Both the position numbers and the translations under genes were made by a program. From the NCBI GenBank assembly GCA_037178625.1, contig CM074141.1:682001-746000 (forward strand): a stretch of 64,000 nucleotides of DNA, given 5' to 3'. The notes under the pieces were generated by a model, which was not told where the DNA came from, did no database searches, and saw only the letters and a list, made by a program, of their open reading frames with translations. Position 1 is the first letter of the stretch, and every line of letters begins with the position of its first letter. Shown in pieces: positions 50,115 to 61,618 of the stretch. Source of the stretch: Skeletonema tropicum. Lineage: Eukaryota; Bacillariophyta; Thalassiosirophyceae; Thalassiosirales; Thalassiosiraceae.

Positions 50115-51280
50115 CTAGAAAGTCCTTGGACCTCGATTCTTCTTTTGTTCCTTCTTCTTTTTCTTCTTGTCCGCTTCAGCTGTGTGTGAGAGGATGAAGA
50201 AACAAAGCAAAACAAAACGTCAGCATCTGCCAATACAATATACTCAAATGCAAAAAAGAAAGATACCATCCACTCAAGTTCGAGTATATAGCACTCACCT
50301 TGCTTTGCAGCCTTGGCCTTTGCCTCTTTCGCAGCTGTACTTGCCGCAATCTCCGCAGCAGACTTTGTTTTCTTTGTTGCTTTAGCTTTTAGAACAGCGG
50401 CAACGTCTACTGGGGCAGCGTTAGCAGCCTTTTCACCTTCTGCAGTAGTAGCAGCAGGGGCATCGACTTGTACCCAATCATCACCATCTCCAGAAGCAGC
50501 GTTGTTATTGGATTTATTGGCACCACCCTTCTTCTTTTTCTTCTTCTTCTTTTTGGATTTAGAGGAACCAGCGGTGGTTGCAGTAGCAGCGTTATCGGTA
50601 TCTTCGTCACCCTTTTTCTCTTCCTCGTTGGTAGTTGTTTCGGCCGTTGTATCAATGCCAAATTCTCCCAACAGATCATCTAGATCATCCAATTCTTTCT
50701 TTTTGCGATCTTTCTTGGACATTGCTGCCTTTTGGAGCTCCCTGTTGGGTACATTCATGTCAAATACACAACCAAATATTGGATTGGAAGAAGAGGCAAA
50801 CGAGTGTCAGAAAATGAAGGAGCAACGAATCAATTCAATCAATATTGTCAAATCTCTCCAGTCAACAACAAGACACTTACAACTCCTTCTTCTTCTTCTC
50901 TTCCTCCTCCTGTGCCGCCTTCTGCGCCTTACGTGCCTCCTCCAACCGCTTTTGACGCTCTTCTTCTAGTTCCTCATCTTCCTCTTCTTCAGAGCTACTG
51001 CTGGAGGCGACGGAGGCTTCATCTTGTTCTTCTTCTGGTTGTTCGGTTTCCGCCTTTTGGATGATGAAGCATATGCATGCAAAATGATGAGTTTTGACAA
51101 GGGAACGCACTATATATACAATTGAATTACAGTTATATTACAAAACATGATAACGAATGCTCTGACTTCTCTTCTCACCTGTGGATTCACGATAAGATTG
51201 CCCATGGCGCTCCCCGAGCGAGAGGGATGTGTTTGAAATTCGTCATCCGAATCGTCCGAGTCTGTGTCTGCCCACCTCAT
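50115..51280 (-). CDS. Conserved-looking Lys/Glu-rich protein, four exons (260 aa)
   Basis: Exons on the minus strand are 51280-51179, 51053-50881, 50741-50299 and 50179-50115. All three introns (125, 139 and 119 bp) are GT-AG, and the summed coding length is in frame. The product begins MRWADTDSDDSDDEF, contains an acidic/Glu coiled-coil segment (SSSSEEEEDEELEEERQKRLEEARKAQKAAQ), a block ELQKAAMSKKDRKKKELDDLDDLLGEFGI, a poly-Lys run, an acidic DDWVQVDAP, an Ala/Lys helix, and ends KKNRGPRTF. I do not recognise the family. The many introns, regular for this window, and the ordered short motifs suggest a conserved eukaryotic protein, perhaps a nuclear or ribosome-linked factor; that is inference. 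Confidence 0.7.
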
Positions 51281-52102
51281 AATATTATTCTTCAAGTCTA
51301 TCCGTCAAATAATTGTTGTCTATTGTTTGGATGGTAGTGGGTGTGTTAATTGTGTCGAGAATGTTGCTGTCAAGCTGGACAATACTTATCAACAAACTAT
51401 TTTTGCAAAATGCTCTGAGCGTTTTAAAAGTTGGTATGACCGACTAAAAAGCAGTGATGCCAAAGAATACTTCAATCCTCGCTTATACTCGAAACTATCT
51501 ATACGAGAGTGAACTACTCGAATGAATAGAGATGCTAGTATTTTGCCGGCGTGATACCAACTATTGCTAGCCGTTGCGGGTGCTAAAGTTGTGGTCGTCA
51601 CCGGACGGAAATGAAGAGGATGAGAAAAGGTGGAGGTACGTTTTGTTGGCGGCCAGATCATGTAGTGATTCCACCGTTAAAGTGGATTCTCCGACGTGCG
51701 GATTAAATATCTAAGACCATTGCCTGCAGCATGGACAACTTCAAGAACAAGTCGAGCATGATTGATTTCATCAAAGCATTGCCTGGATTGGATCACCTCT
51801 CTCTCAGAGAGAGAGAAAGCACGCTGCGGTAAGACAATCAACGCAATTACAAAAGAAACAGACCTCTCACTATTCAAACACATCAAAGTCTGTAGAAAGT
51901 TAAATGTTACCAACACATCCTCTACCAGCATGATTTAATATAACTGCATTTCACGTTCTCTCTCTCAACATCAACAATGACTTCATATTTTTGCCATACA
52001 TTTGAAGCGAACAATCCATGCGTTCAATTTATTGTTTACAACCACCTAAAACCAATACTTGTTCTCATTCTTCTTCTTCTCTACAACAACACTTCCCATA
52101 AC
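51281..52102. other. Intergenic between two minus-strand genes, no gene seen
   Basis: 5' flank of the gene at 50115-51280 and 3' flank of actin. It contains a ctctctctcagagagagag palindrome near 51798. Short frames show no recognised domain. Confidence 0.4.
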
Positions 52103-53861
52103 TTAGAAGCACTTCCTGTGAACAATGCTTGGTCCAGATTCATCATACTCCTCCTTCGAGATCCACATACTTTGGAAGGTAGAAAGAGACGCCAAAATAG
52201 ATCCTCCAATCCACACAGAGTACTTACGCTCTGGTGGAGCCACAATCTTCACCTTAACTGAAGCAGGAGCCAAGGCGATAATCTCCTTCATCATACGGTC
52301 ACTGATTCCAGGGAACATGGTGGTACCTCCCGAAAGAACAATGTTGGCATAAAGATCCTTACGGATATCAACATCACACTTCATGATTGTTTGGAAGGTC
52401 GAATCGGCAATACCATCCATCTCCAATCCGGTAAGGTTGGGCTGGAACAACACCTCGGGACAACGGAAGCGTTCGTTTCCAATCACAATGATGTTTCCAT
52501 CGGGCAATTCAAAGGATTTTTCAAGGGCAGATGATTCCGCAGCCTTCTTCATCTCTTCGTCAAAGTCAACAGCGACGAAGCAGAGGGATTCCTTAATGTC
52601 ACGGACGATTTCACGTTCGGCCGTGGTGGTGAGGGAGTATCCACGCTCTGTGAGGATCTTCATGAGGTAGTCGGTGAGATCACGTCCGGCGAGGTCAAGA
52701 CGGACCACGGCGTGGGGGAGGGCGTATCCCTCGTAAATGGGGACGGTGTGGGTGACACCATCTCCACTATCCAAGACGCATCCGGTGGTACGTCCGGAGG
52801 CATACAGAGAAAGCACAGCCTGAATGTTGACGTACATGGCGGGCACATTGAAATGCTCAAACATGATTTGCGTCATGCGCTCCCTGTTGGCCTTGGGGTT
52901 CTGAGGAGCTTCGGTGAGGAGGACGGGGTGGGACTCGGGGGCGACGCGGAGTTCATTGTAAAAGGTGTGGTGCCAGATTTTTTCCATGTCATCCCAGTTG
53001 GTGACGATTCCGTGTTCGATGGGGTATTTGAGGGTGAGGATTCCACGTTTGGCTTGGGCTTCGTCTCCGACGTAGGCGTCTCTTTGTTCCATGCCGACCT
53101 GGATTAGTGGGGTGGAGGGGTTAGAAGTGTTAGGTTAGATAAAATGTTGTGCAATAATACAAGACGATCACCCAATTAAACACGTTTTTTCCTTCCAAAA
53201 TATTAATAATCGACGCACCATGATACCAGGTTGACGGGCACGTCCGATAAGAGAGGGGAAGACAGATCGAGGAGCATCATCTCCAGCGAATCCAGCTGTT
53301 GAGTTGTGAAAAGGAAGTGATGAAAAAAGAGAGGTGGTGAGCACAAAGATTTATTCATTTAATAACGGACATATTTTTTGTACAGTCAAAATAATCTGCA
53401 TTTGGCTGGGCGGCATTTTTCCACGGCCTTGTCTCCCCTTGATCAATTATTGTAGTTCATTGTTCTCAAGGCGGTGTGCATTTTGGTAGGAGGCGTGTGG
53501 TGGGTGGCAATTTGACGTGGAAAGTCATTTTATTTATTTGTTGAATTTTTACCGGCGCTGCTGCAGCCTTTCCAGAGGTCACCAAAAATTCGCCTGCCAA
53601 TGATTGAGTAATTTACACCATCCAATAATATGGGGGTGGGGTGGAGTGCACACCAATCCAGTAATTGTATTTTTTGCCTTCCACTCTCTTCCGGTCGTTG
53701 CACCAGCCCACGACTTCTCATCAACAATGACGCTCTCTCTTGCCGCCCTACACATGAAAGGTAAAAAAATGACGACAAGCAAGGGCAAACGATAACTAAC
53801 CTTTGCACATTCCAGACCCGTTGTCAATGACAAGGGCAGCGATATCTTCTTCGTCAGCCAT
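52103..53861 (-). CDS. ACT: Actin (377 aa)
   Basis: Exons on the minus strand are 53861-53801, 53295-53219 and 53098-52103. The introns are 505 bp and 120 bp, GT-AG. The protein is a conventional actin, the filament-forming ATPase of the cytoskeleton. Signatures seen are [20 protein letters not shown] (phosphate loop 1), [70 protein letters not shown] (phosphate loop 2), [13 protein letters not shown] and the usual C-terminus [20 protein letters not shown]. Length and motif order are full. The first intron is unusually long for this window and sits after codon 20, a place where regulatory introns occur in other actin genes. Confidence 0.96.
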
Positions 53862-54185
53862 GATGGATATTTAGAGTGTAATGTTTAGAGGTAGCAGTTA
53901 GTGATTGTGAGAGGCGGCGGTTACTTCCAAGCTCGTGTACAGCAATGCTTGGAGGGCGTGTGAGCCCCGCCACGCCACACGACTTTATTTCAAACGAATC
54001 AAAAAGATCCAATGATAGGGAGGTCCTATGTGGAGTGAGAAAGAGGGACTTGACGGAAAGACGAGAAGGGTCTTTCTGTGATTTTTCTGTACAAATGTGT
54101 GAAATTTCGCATCATGAGAAAATCCAAGAGTCACAGATTACTTATGAACCCAGCGTGTTTGGCTGTGGTCGCCGACCTTTTAACG
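53862..54185. other. Upstream region of actin
   Basis: The actin promoter should lie here. A 118-codon plus-strand frame starting at 53945 runs into the inverted repeat and has no recognised domain. Confidence 0.35.
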
Positions 54186-55913
54186 CACGCTGTAGTCCTC
54201 GGTTTATAGATTCCCTCGATTGGGTGCGAAAAATATTTTTTTATAGAAAAGTCCGCGATTTGGTTTTGGCGGGAGAATGTTCGGGAATCTATAACCTCTG
54301 AGAGCTCGTGCAGATTTTCAACCCGCCCAGGCCGAACAGGGTTGAAAATATGCCGAATCACCCTCATATGCAGTCGAATTGAGCGCATTGAGGACCAATG
54401 CCTCCCAGTATCGATGCCGACGCATCGCCCAAAGGCCCCCCTAGCTCTCTGCCATGTCCTGGCCATGGTGGATCCACGACAACGGCTATTTCTTCGGTCG
54501 GAATGGAGTCAATAGAAGACGAAAATGAGCGAAATTTCGACGCCGCCGATCCAACATCGCTTTTGACTTCCATTGAGTTCGTTTCTCGAGAGGAGTTTGG
54601 CGCACAGCAATTGAGTGCCTTCCACATGGTACGGGCGGGTTGAGCGATGGATTTACGTACAGTCGAACGAGGTCGATGTGCATGAGGAGAAAGGAAGACG
54701 CTGGGTTTCGTTTTCGTTGGCAACATCAAATCTTTATTAAAGAATCACATTTGCTGAATGAACTAGAAGTACCATACATTCCACAGGAGATGGCGGCAAA
54801 ACTTCAGCTAATGGAGACAAGACAGGCAGCTGTGAAGAGCGAGGAAAAGTTGTACGACAAGAATGGAGTGCGAAAAGAAGAAAGCAATTGCTGCTCAAAT
54901 AATTATCTGGAGAGTCGTCGAAGGAGAAGTTGAATGGTAGCGATGCAGGGTGAAAGGGATTCCATTGAAATAATGTAGAAATGGATTAGTATACATTTCA
55001 TTAACATTAGTATCTTTTACAAGGAGGCGCGACTACGATCCTCAAAGTAGTTCGTCAAGAAACCTTCTACTTCTCTGACCTTTACAAGTTCTATATCGCG
55101 GTGACCGAAAACGTTGTGCGCTGTATCAAACACAGATTGATCATGCCTTCAAATAGCATCGGAGATGAATCTCTCCTCTCTCAACCTCGTCCTCGCCTTC
55201 CCTGAATGTAACAGGATGTACCCGATGATCAGACTTCTTATTTGGAACAATGTTCATACATCCTTTCCTCGATCTCGATCCTCCTCCTATTTCTATATTT
55301 TGGGTATCTTGATTGTAAGTCGATGCAATCGTTTGTTGTTTGTTCGGCTTCTCTTTCTGTCTTGATTGATTGAGAGTGTCGGACGGGTGTTCACTTCGTT
55401 TCCTCTGTAGCATATTTTCATTGCATTCACGATTCGGTTTCGTCGCTGTGGTTGGATAGTCTTCTGGCATCACTCTCGGTGAAGATGCCTGATGCCGCTC
55501 CGATTCATTGCCATTAGTGTTGTGACAGGTCAAGTTTGACTAGTGGTGTGATAGGTAACATCTTTTGCTCTTCCCTTCGACTTTTCATCCGCCGATGGAG
55601 ACGAATAAAAGCCCGTTGATTTCTGTCTCCCCGCTCATAATAGGGGGTTCGGTGGTGCTGGGTGTTGGTAATCAATAGGGAGAGGGGTGAGAAGGTGTTC
55701 CGGTGGTTCGACATGGTCATTGCCGGCCAAAAGTGAATCATTGATGTCGAAAGGGTGATATTTCAACCCTGTTCGGCCTGGGCGGGTTGAAAATCTGCAC
55801 GAGCTCTCAGAGGTTATACGCTCGCAAGCTTCCCTCCAAAAATAATATCGTGGCGCAAAAAATATAGCGTGGTGAAAAATTCGAAGAGCGTATCTACCGA
55901 GGACTACAGCGTG
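54186..55913. mobile_element. DNA element with ~160-bp terminal inverted repeats
   Basis: The ends cacgctgtagtcctcgg (54186) and ccgaggactacagcgtg (to 55913) open imperfect inverted repeats of about 160 bp. The best part is the 53-bp block around cgtgcagattttcaacccgc at 54300-54352, whose reverse complement lies at 55758-55811. The 1.4-kb core has short frames on both strands (plus 54398-54643 with MESIEDENERNFDAADPTSL, then 54640-54933; minus 55141-55533), none with a known domain. No transposase is recognised, so it may be non-autonomous. It resembles a long-TIR or foldback element. Confidence 0.6.
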
Positions 55914-55914
55914 T

Positions 55915-56584
55915 TTTAACGCTATGTACCAGAGAGTGGCGGGAGCCAAAAAAAATTTTACTAACAAAAGTGCTAGTAATCATGGCGTCCAAAAAATCAC
56001 TATATTGGCAAGAGCGTTTAGCATGTTATCGGAGCAATTTGAACGACCGCTCTCTTTTGCAATCGATTCAGCATGTCTTCTTTTGTCAGAGAGTAATTAA
56101 TTTATAGTTTATACTCACAATATTGGCCTCAGCCTAATCAGTTTCCTACCTCACCAAAATTGGCATATCTGCATATTTACTAGGGAACTAAGAGTAGCAA
56201 ACTTTGTTGTGATAGTGTTCATTGATGCAAAAGGCTATAACCCGAGGTCAAAACACCATTGAACTACAAATTTCATGTAGTTTCCGAGTATCTTCACGCA
56301 TATGTAGTGCTTTTACAAGTTTCCTACGTATATACCAACCATAGGTAGCCCATGGTTTTTTACTAGTGAAATTGTCGACACACCGTGAGACAGCAATATC
56401 CTTTATAGCGGCTGCTGGCAATGGAATCACAGCATAATATTGGGCAGACTATTCACTACTACCCTGCTGAGAATAATACTGCTCTTGAATCATTAAAATC
56501 GGGCTACTACAAGCGAAGTTTTGCTGGGTACTTGACAAAATTCAAAATTTTGTCAAATTTTGTCCTCTGGTACATAGCGTTAAA
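55915..56584. mobile_element. 670-bp element with 20-bp perfect inverted ends
   Basis: The 20-bp word tttaacgctatgtaccagag at 55915-55934 is repeated as its exact reverse complement at 56565-56584. The interior (AT-rich, no clear gene; a 60-codon minus-strand frame at 56248-56430 is probably chance) has a small palindrome ttcaaaattttg near 56541. It directly abuts the larger inverted-repeat element on its left, suggesting insertion into or hitch-hiking with it. No target duplication is clear. Confidence 0.6.
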
Positions 56585-57163
56585 GAATTAGTCGAGGGTA
56601 CGGCAGACGGCCGGCGCTGCATGATTGCCATTTGCCAACTTCTTTTTGGAGACTCCTCTCACTCCATACTTGCGTGTGAATGCGATAGAGTTGTAAGTAC
56701 GAAGTTTGTCTTATCCTCTCTCTTGCACTTAACTGACAGAGAGCGCGTGATAGAATTTCATGTGATGAGATGGAGAAGTGAGCCTATGTTCGGGTCAGCT
56801 GTCTACATGCACAGTACAGAAACTCAATCAAATAAGTATCCTCTATTGTATTCAAGAGAATCAGCAAGTGCAAGGTAAATCTCAAGAACCGACATCTCAC
56901 AACGCAAATCAATGTTCATAGTTCATAAGATACAGCTAGTCAATAAAAAATCAAATTCTGTTCATGTTTATTAAGGTATATAAATCAAAAACCCAAAGAG
57001 CGCAGAACTGAACGAGACTCTCATTTTCCTCTTAGCTGGTGTTCTGTCTCCTCTTTCATCTTCTCTGTCTCTAGCTAGTCTCCTCAGTATGTGTGAGACG
57101 TGGGTCACAGACAAAATCCTTCAAAAAAAATCAGAGGTGCAATATTCTTGTTTCTTTTTTTGC
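56585..57163. other. Intergenic, 3' flank of glutamine synthetase
   Basis: An 85-codon plus frame at 56621-56878 has no recognised domain. No other feature is seen. Confidence 0.35.
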
Positions 57164-58596
57164 TTAGGCCTCTTCACGATCAAGAGGAGCAATCTCAGGA
57201 ACCTCGACATCCTCCATAATGGTAGCCATGATCTTTCCAGTAACAAGGTAAGGATCAGCATTGGAACTGGGCCTTCTGTCCTCGAAGTAACCACATCCCT
57301 CAGCTTCGGTATCACGTCCGATACGCACACTGGCACCACGGTTAGCAACTCCATAAGAGAAATTGTCAATGCTAGCAGTCTCGAACTTTCCAGTCAAACG
57401 AAGCTCATTGCCCTCTCCGTAAACGGCAATGTGCTCTTGGTGCTTGGCACCCAACTTGTAAATAGCATTCTTAATAATTTCAATTCCACCAGCCTCACGC
57501 ATAGCTTTGGTAGAAACATTGGTGTGCATACCGGCACCGTTCCAGTCTCCCTCAACAATGGGCTTGGGGTGAAGAGTGCAGTAAACCTGGAACTCTTCGC
57601 ACACGCGCTGGAGGATGTAACGACTCATGAAAAGCTGATCACCGGCATCAATTCCAACGCAGGGTCCAACCTGGTATTCCTGTTGTCCGGGCATGACCTC
57701 ACCGTTGGTTCCACTGATTTCAATTCCGGCGTAGAGGCAGCAGCGGTACATGGCGTCGGTGACGGCACGTCCGAAGCTGTTCTCGGGACCGGCGGAGCAG
57801 TAGTAGGGTCCCTGGGGGCGGTTGGGGACACCGTTCTTGGGCCAGCCGAGGGGAGTGCGTTGGTCGAGGTTGAAGAGGGTGAATTCTTGCTCAAGTCCGA
57901 ACCAGACTTCTTCGTCTTCATGTCCATCGAAGGCCTTGGCGGCTGTAAGTTTATGATGTGTTGATTGTGATAGTGGCGATGGTAGAGGTAGCATTAATAG
58001 GAGCACAAGTAGTTGTAGCAACAGCAGCATCGCGATATAAATTTTGAATGTAAGTGAAAAGCCATTTCAACATCATATCATGTGCACAAAAATTCATTCA
58101 TCTCTCATCATGTACATTACTCACCAATAGCACGAGTGTTGGTAGGCAAAGCCTCTCCAGCAGGAGTGTAAGTATCGCACATAACCAAAATGTTATCCAA
58201 TCCATCCGAACGAGGGCGGAAGGGATCCTTGAAAATACGGCATGGCCTCAAGATAACCTCAGAGTCATCACCAGGAGCCTGGTCAGTAGAAGATCCATCG
58301 AAGTTCCAACGGGGGAGCTTATCAACAGCTTCGGTACGGGCAACAGGAAGAGTACGTGTCTTAGAACGGCATTCTCCCTTGGCATCAACCCAAACGTATT
58401 CGGCGAGGACCTTGTCATCGGGGTAGGGAAGGGCGTTGAAACGGTCAACTACGGCGGTGTCGAGTTGGGATTGACCGGTTTTAATGTCGAGTTGTTGGAC
58501 CATGTTGAGGGCCGAGGTGCGGGCAACAGTGTTGGCGGCGGGGGTGAAGGCGGCGGCAGCGCCGATGGTAGCGAGGAAGGCAACAGCAAGCTTCAT
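57164..58596 (-). CDS. GSII: Plastid-targeted glutamine synthetase type II (416 aa)
   Basis: Exons on the minus strand are 58596-58125 and 57942-57164, with a 182-bp GT-AG intron in phase 1. The enzyme makes glutamine from glutamate, ammonium and ATP, the entry step of the plastid GS/GOGAT cycle. The N-terminus [20 protein letters not shown] is a signal peptide ending in an A-F-T-P motif, the diatom mark for passage through the four plastid membranes. The catalytic body shows [17 protein letters not shown] (beta-grasp side), [10 protein letters not shown] (metal-binding glutamates), [47 protein letters not shown] and [17 protein letters not shown]. All catalytic motifs appear intact and the length fits eukaryotic GSII plus a presequence. 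Confidence 0.95.
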
Positions 58597-59802
58597 GGTT
58601 GTTGGTTTTGTTTCGTTAGTTATTGGAAAAATGTCAGACTGGTTGAGCGAGCTAAATCTAAATGTATGGTGCCGGCAGCGCTTGCCCTCCCTCGTCATTT
58701 GTTTTTGGATTTTTTGTGGTTGCCAGAAGTTGCCAAGATTTGAATCCCTGAATTATAACCCTCTTGGAAAAAGTTTTGGTAGGCTAGAATTGAGGGAGGT
58801 AATGTCAAAGTGGTAGGTAGTAATATCTTGTAGAAAAAGAGAAGAGGGGTACATTTTGACTGTAGAAGAGATTTTTAGGGGACGGGGGTCAGCTTCAACA
58901 AATGTTCTTTAGTGCTCGCTAATATCGCTAAAATGATTCCGGGCTGTTCGTGAAGTTGAAGAGTCCTTTGAGACATTGGCAGCCACGCCACGCCACGCAC
59001 GCACGCCCAAGACGAAGATACATGCATACTCCTATGTAAGTAGCGCACCAAGCTACAAGCAAGCTAGAGAAAAACGATACTTTACAAGGAGCCTGGTAAA
59101 AAGGTTCAGGTTGCAAGCAGTTGCAAGGAAAGCTGTTCCACCAGCTGCCTGTGACTTGGTGAGTACGAGCAGCTGCTGAAAGAAAAGTACTGGAAGGTAC
59201 CTATATCACATGCTTCACACGGACCGTGCGTGTGTGAAAGAGTCAAGATCCAAGTTGACCGGCTAGAGGTACTTATATACGGTCTGTATGTACCGGAAGA
59301 AATGGGATCTCTCTCTTTTTCTCAGTACAATAAAAGAAGTAGTCTTACTCCTACTACTTAAACATAATCTTTTAGACGGTCACTTTAGTAACCTTGATCC
59401 GCACTTGCTTCTCGCTCTCAGTTCATCAAGTGAAACTTCCAGAGTACTCTCGAGTCTCGCAGCAGCAAATTAATGAGACCGTACAACGTTTTCGCATATC
59501 ATATCACTTAGTAAATTAGGTAAATGATGCATTATCGCTACCTAGAATCGCAAAAGCTGAACCTTCCTGTCTCTTGGCGTCGGACAGCTCCTCAAGGGAA
59601 GACCATCAGAGAAGAGCTTCTACATTAATTGCCTCTAAGGTGAAAATTCAAACACAGTCTATGGAAAAGAAGCTGATCTAGTTTCTTTATTATCCATTCC
59701 TTTTCTTCAAGTAGCTGCCAGTTTGGCTGCCTTCAACTTGTTCACATATAATTTTCTAACCCTATCTGATAAAACCATACCTATCTATCAGATCGAACTT
59801 AT
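58597..59802. other. Intergenic region upstream of glutamine synthetase
   Basis: No gene is recognised. It should contain the GSII promoter near 58600-58900. Within it, 59546-59594 is a separate 49-bp match to a gene 40 kb away. Small frames at 58976-59179 and 59288-59473 look like chance. Confidence 0.4.
59546..59594 (-). pseudogene. 49-bp exact fragment of the Ser/Lys-rich gene
   Basis: aatcgcaaaagctgaacctt through ggacagctcctca matches 19012-19060 base for base. That is part of the C-terminal coding region of the 1209-residue protein, in the same orientation. It lies about 210 bp beyond the stop of the acidic protein gene at 59803. It is a remnant of shared ancestry or of gene conversion between the two clusters. 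Confidence 0.75.
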
Positions 59803-60900
59803 TCATTGCTGCTTTCGCTTACGATGAAATAGTTTCTTCCATTTCTTTTCCTTCTTTGAGCATGTGCTTGCTTCCGCTGCTGCATTGAGGGCTTCAAGCT
59901 CAGCTTCTTGCGCAATCTGTTTCCAGTCAATTCCTTTCAAGTTCTTTCTCCAGTCAACTTTCTTCTCGACAAGATCAGACTCAACATCATCATCATCATC
60001 GACCATGTTGGTGTTGAAGCAGCTAGCATCACTTAGACATTTTGCAAACGTACCAAACAGAAACTTGAAATGATTGCCATCATCTCCCATGAGAGCACCA
60101 TAATCCAACTCTGATTGGGCTGTCAACGTCGTCTCGCCGTCAGTCAATGTCATGTCGCCTCCACATGTAGAATCATCAACACCAGTGGACCCAGTAAGAT
60201 CAGCAGAGAGAAGCGTGCCAGTTTCATCGTCTGTACAGAGACTGCTCGGCTCGGCGATATCATCAGCACCAACTCTCTTCTCTGCAGAGTCTGTCAAACT
60301 TGCATCCTCATCTTCTCTTGCTTCGCGCACATCATCTTTCTTCTTCTTCTTCTTGCCATTCCTAGCTTTATCAGATGTGACGGTAAAATGATCTGCGACG
60401 GTAAAATGATCTTGATCAATGAATGACTTTGTCGTGGCTATCAACTCTCCTCCAATCTCACCAAGGTCTTCCCCCATTTCCTTACCTGCTTCTTGAAAAT
60501 CGCTGGTTCGGAACGAAGCTATGGCTTGGAATGACTTTGTCGTGTTGATCACTACATCATGGAATGTCTTGCCAAGGAGTTCATCTGATATTTCATTGAT
60601 GCCTGAGTCGTCGAGGAAAAACTTGTTTTTCCTTGACCTACGATGACGGTGGCTGCGACTCTTGGATGAGTGCACCGTGATAGCCTCTTCATCTTGAGTT
60701 ACATCTTGCGTTTTATCTTGGGCTTCATCTTGCGCTGCATCTTGAGTTGACTCTTGAGCTACTTCACTAACAAGCTCATCCGATGTTTTAGGAGATTCCG
60801 ATGTCTTGGTGATCTCCGCTTCATCAGGGACAATCTTGTTTTTCTTTTGCCTCCGTGAAGAGTGGTTGCGACTCTTGCTTGTCAATTTCATCGCTACCAT
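59803..60900 (-). CDS. Acidic low-complexity protein with basic clusters (365 aa)
   Basis: Single exon from ATG 60900 (MVAMKLTSKSRNHSSRRQKKNK). There are two basic stretches at the N-terminus (SRRQKKNK and a related SHRHRRSRKNKFFLDD ~75 residues on, an internal repeat with the following acidic text). Next come a Gln/Asp repeat (QDAAQDEAQDKTQD), a segment around KSFQAIASFRTSDFQEAGKEMGE, a Lys run and an acidic region. The sequence ends with a helix rich in Ala/Glu and then KKEKKWKKLFHRKRKQQ. No known domain or signal peptide is seen. Composition, the terminal basic cluster and head-to-head pairing with the gene at 61619 resemble the 18.9-29.2 kb proteins. Confidence 0.62.
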   Translation of the reverse strand: MVAMKLTSKSRNHSSRRQKKNKIVPDEAEITKTSESPKTSDELVSEVAQESTQDAAQDEAQDKTQDVTQDEEAITVHSSKSRSHRHRRSRKNKFFLDDSGINEISDELLGKTFHDVVINTTKSFQAIASFRTSDFQEAGKEMGEDLGEIGGELIATTKSFIDQDHFTVADHFTVTSDKARNGKKKKKKDDVREAREDEDASLTDSAEKRVGADDIAEPSSLCTDDETGTLLSADLTGSTGVDDSTCGGDMTLTDGETTLTAQSELDYGALMGDDGNHFKFLFGTFAKCLSDASCFNTNMVDDDDDVESDLVEKKVDWRKNLKGIDWKQIAQEAELEALNAAAEASTCSKKEKKWKKLFHRKRKQQ

Positions 60901-61618
60901 GGCTTCGTTATGGATGAGGTGAGTCCACCGCTATTGCCGGTGCTCGATCTCAATACGAATATATTTGCTAGAGGTAAGTGGGTCACGAAGTATGACTGTC
61001 TGGAACAGCGGCTCGGAGCTCGGAATCTTTCCAAGTTTATCGTGAGAAGTACAGAGGTGAGGCATGGCAAAGTATGTAAGCGGAGACAGTGTCTCAGAAT
61101 TTCTGCGAATGTCAGAAGCGACACAAATATCTAATGATCTGAATGGGGGACTTAGTACAAAAATATGTACTGTACTTTAGTACTAATTCCTAGTCGGAAA
61201 CATCAAGACCAAAATTCCTGCAAGTCCTCCCTCTCACAAAATGCGTTGCTTGCAACCACCTCAAGATGCGCGTTAAAGATCTCCCATACACAAATGGAGT
61301 ATAAGAGAGGTGCGCAGAAAGGAACGTATTTCTTATGTCATCGGGAACCACCACGGCATTATCACTGTCATGCGGGTAAAACTTTCTCAACACAGCTAGC
61401 CGTTTTCGCAACCGAAAGCAATACTTTTCGTGTGTGTGGCCAGTGCAAACTATATTATAGTGAAACAATATAGTCAATGGACATCGCAGCAAGTAGAGTC
61501 TTCATCGTGCAGCAAGAAGTGTTTTCAAAGCTTTGAGCACTCTCACACAAAAGCTAACTATATTCATCATACGAGTCATAATATTATTACAGAATATTAA
61601 CACCACAACACATCAGTC
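60901..61618. other. Shared upstream region of the second divergent pair
   Basis: 718 bp between divergent start codons. Frames on both strands (for example minus 61190-61492) show no known domain. AT-rich words before each start may be promoter parts. Confidence 0.4.

Noticed and set aside
57089..58743. Plus-strand frames of 291 and 229 codons over glutamine synthetase
   Set aside because: Antisense shadows of strongly conserved GSII exons.
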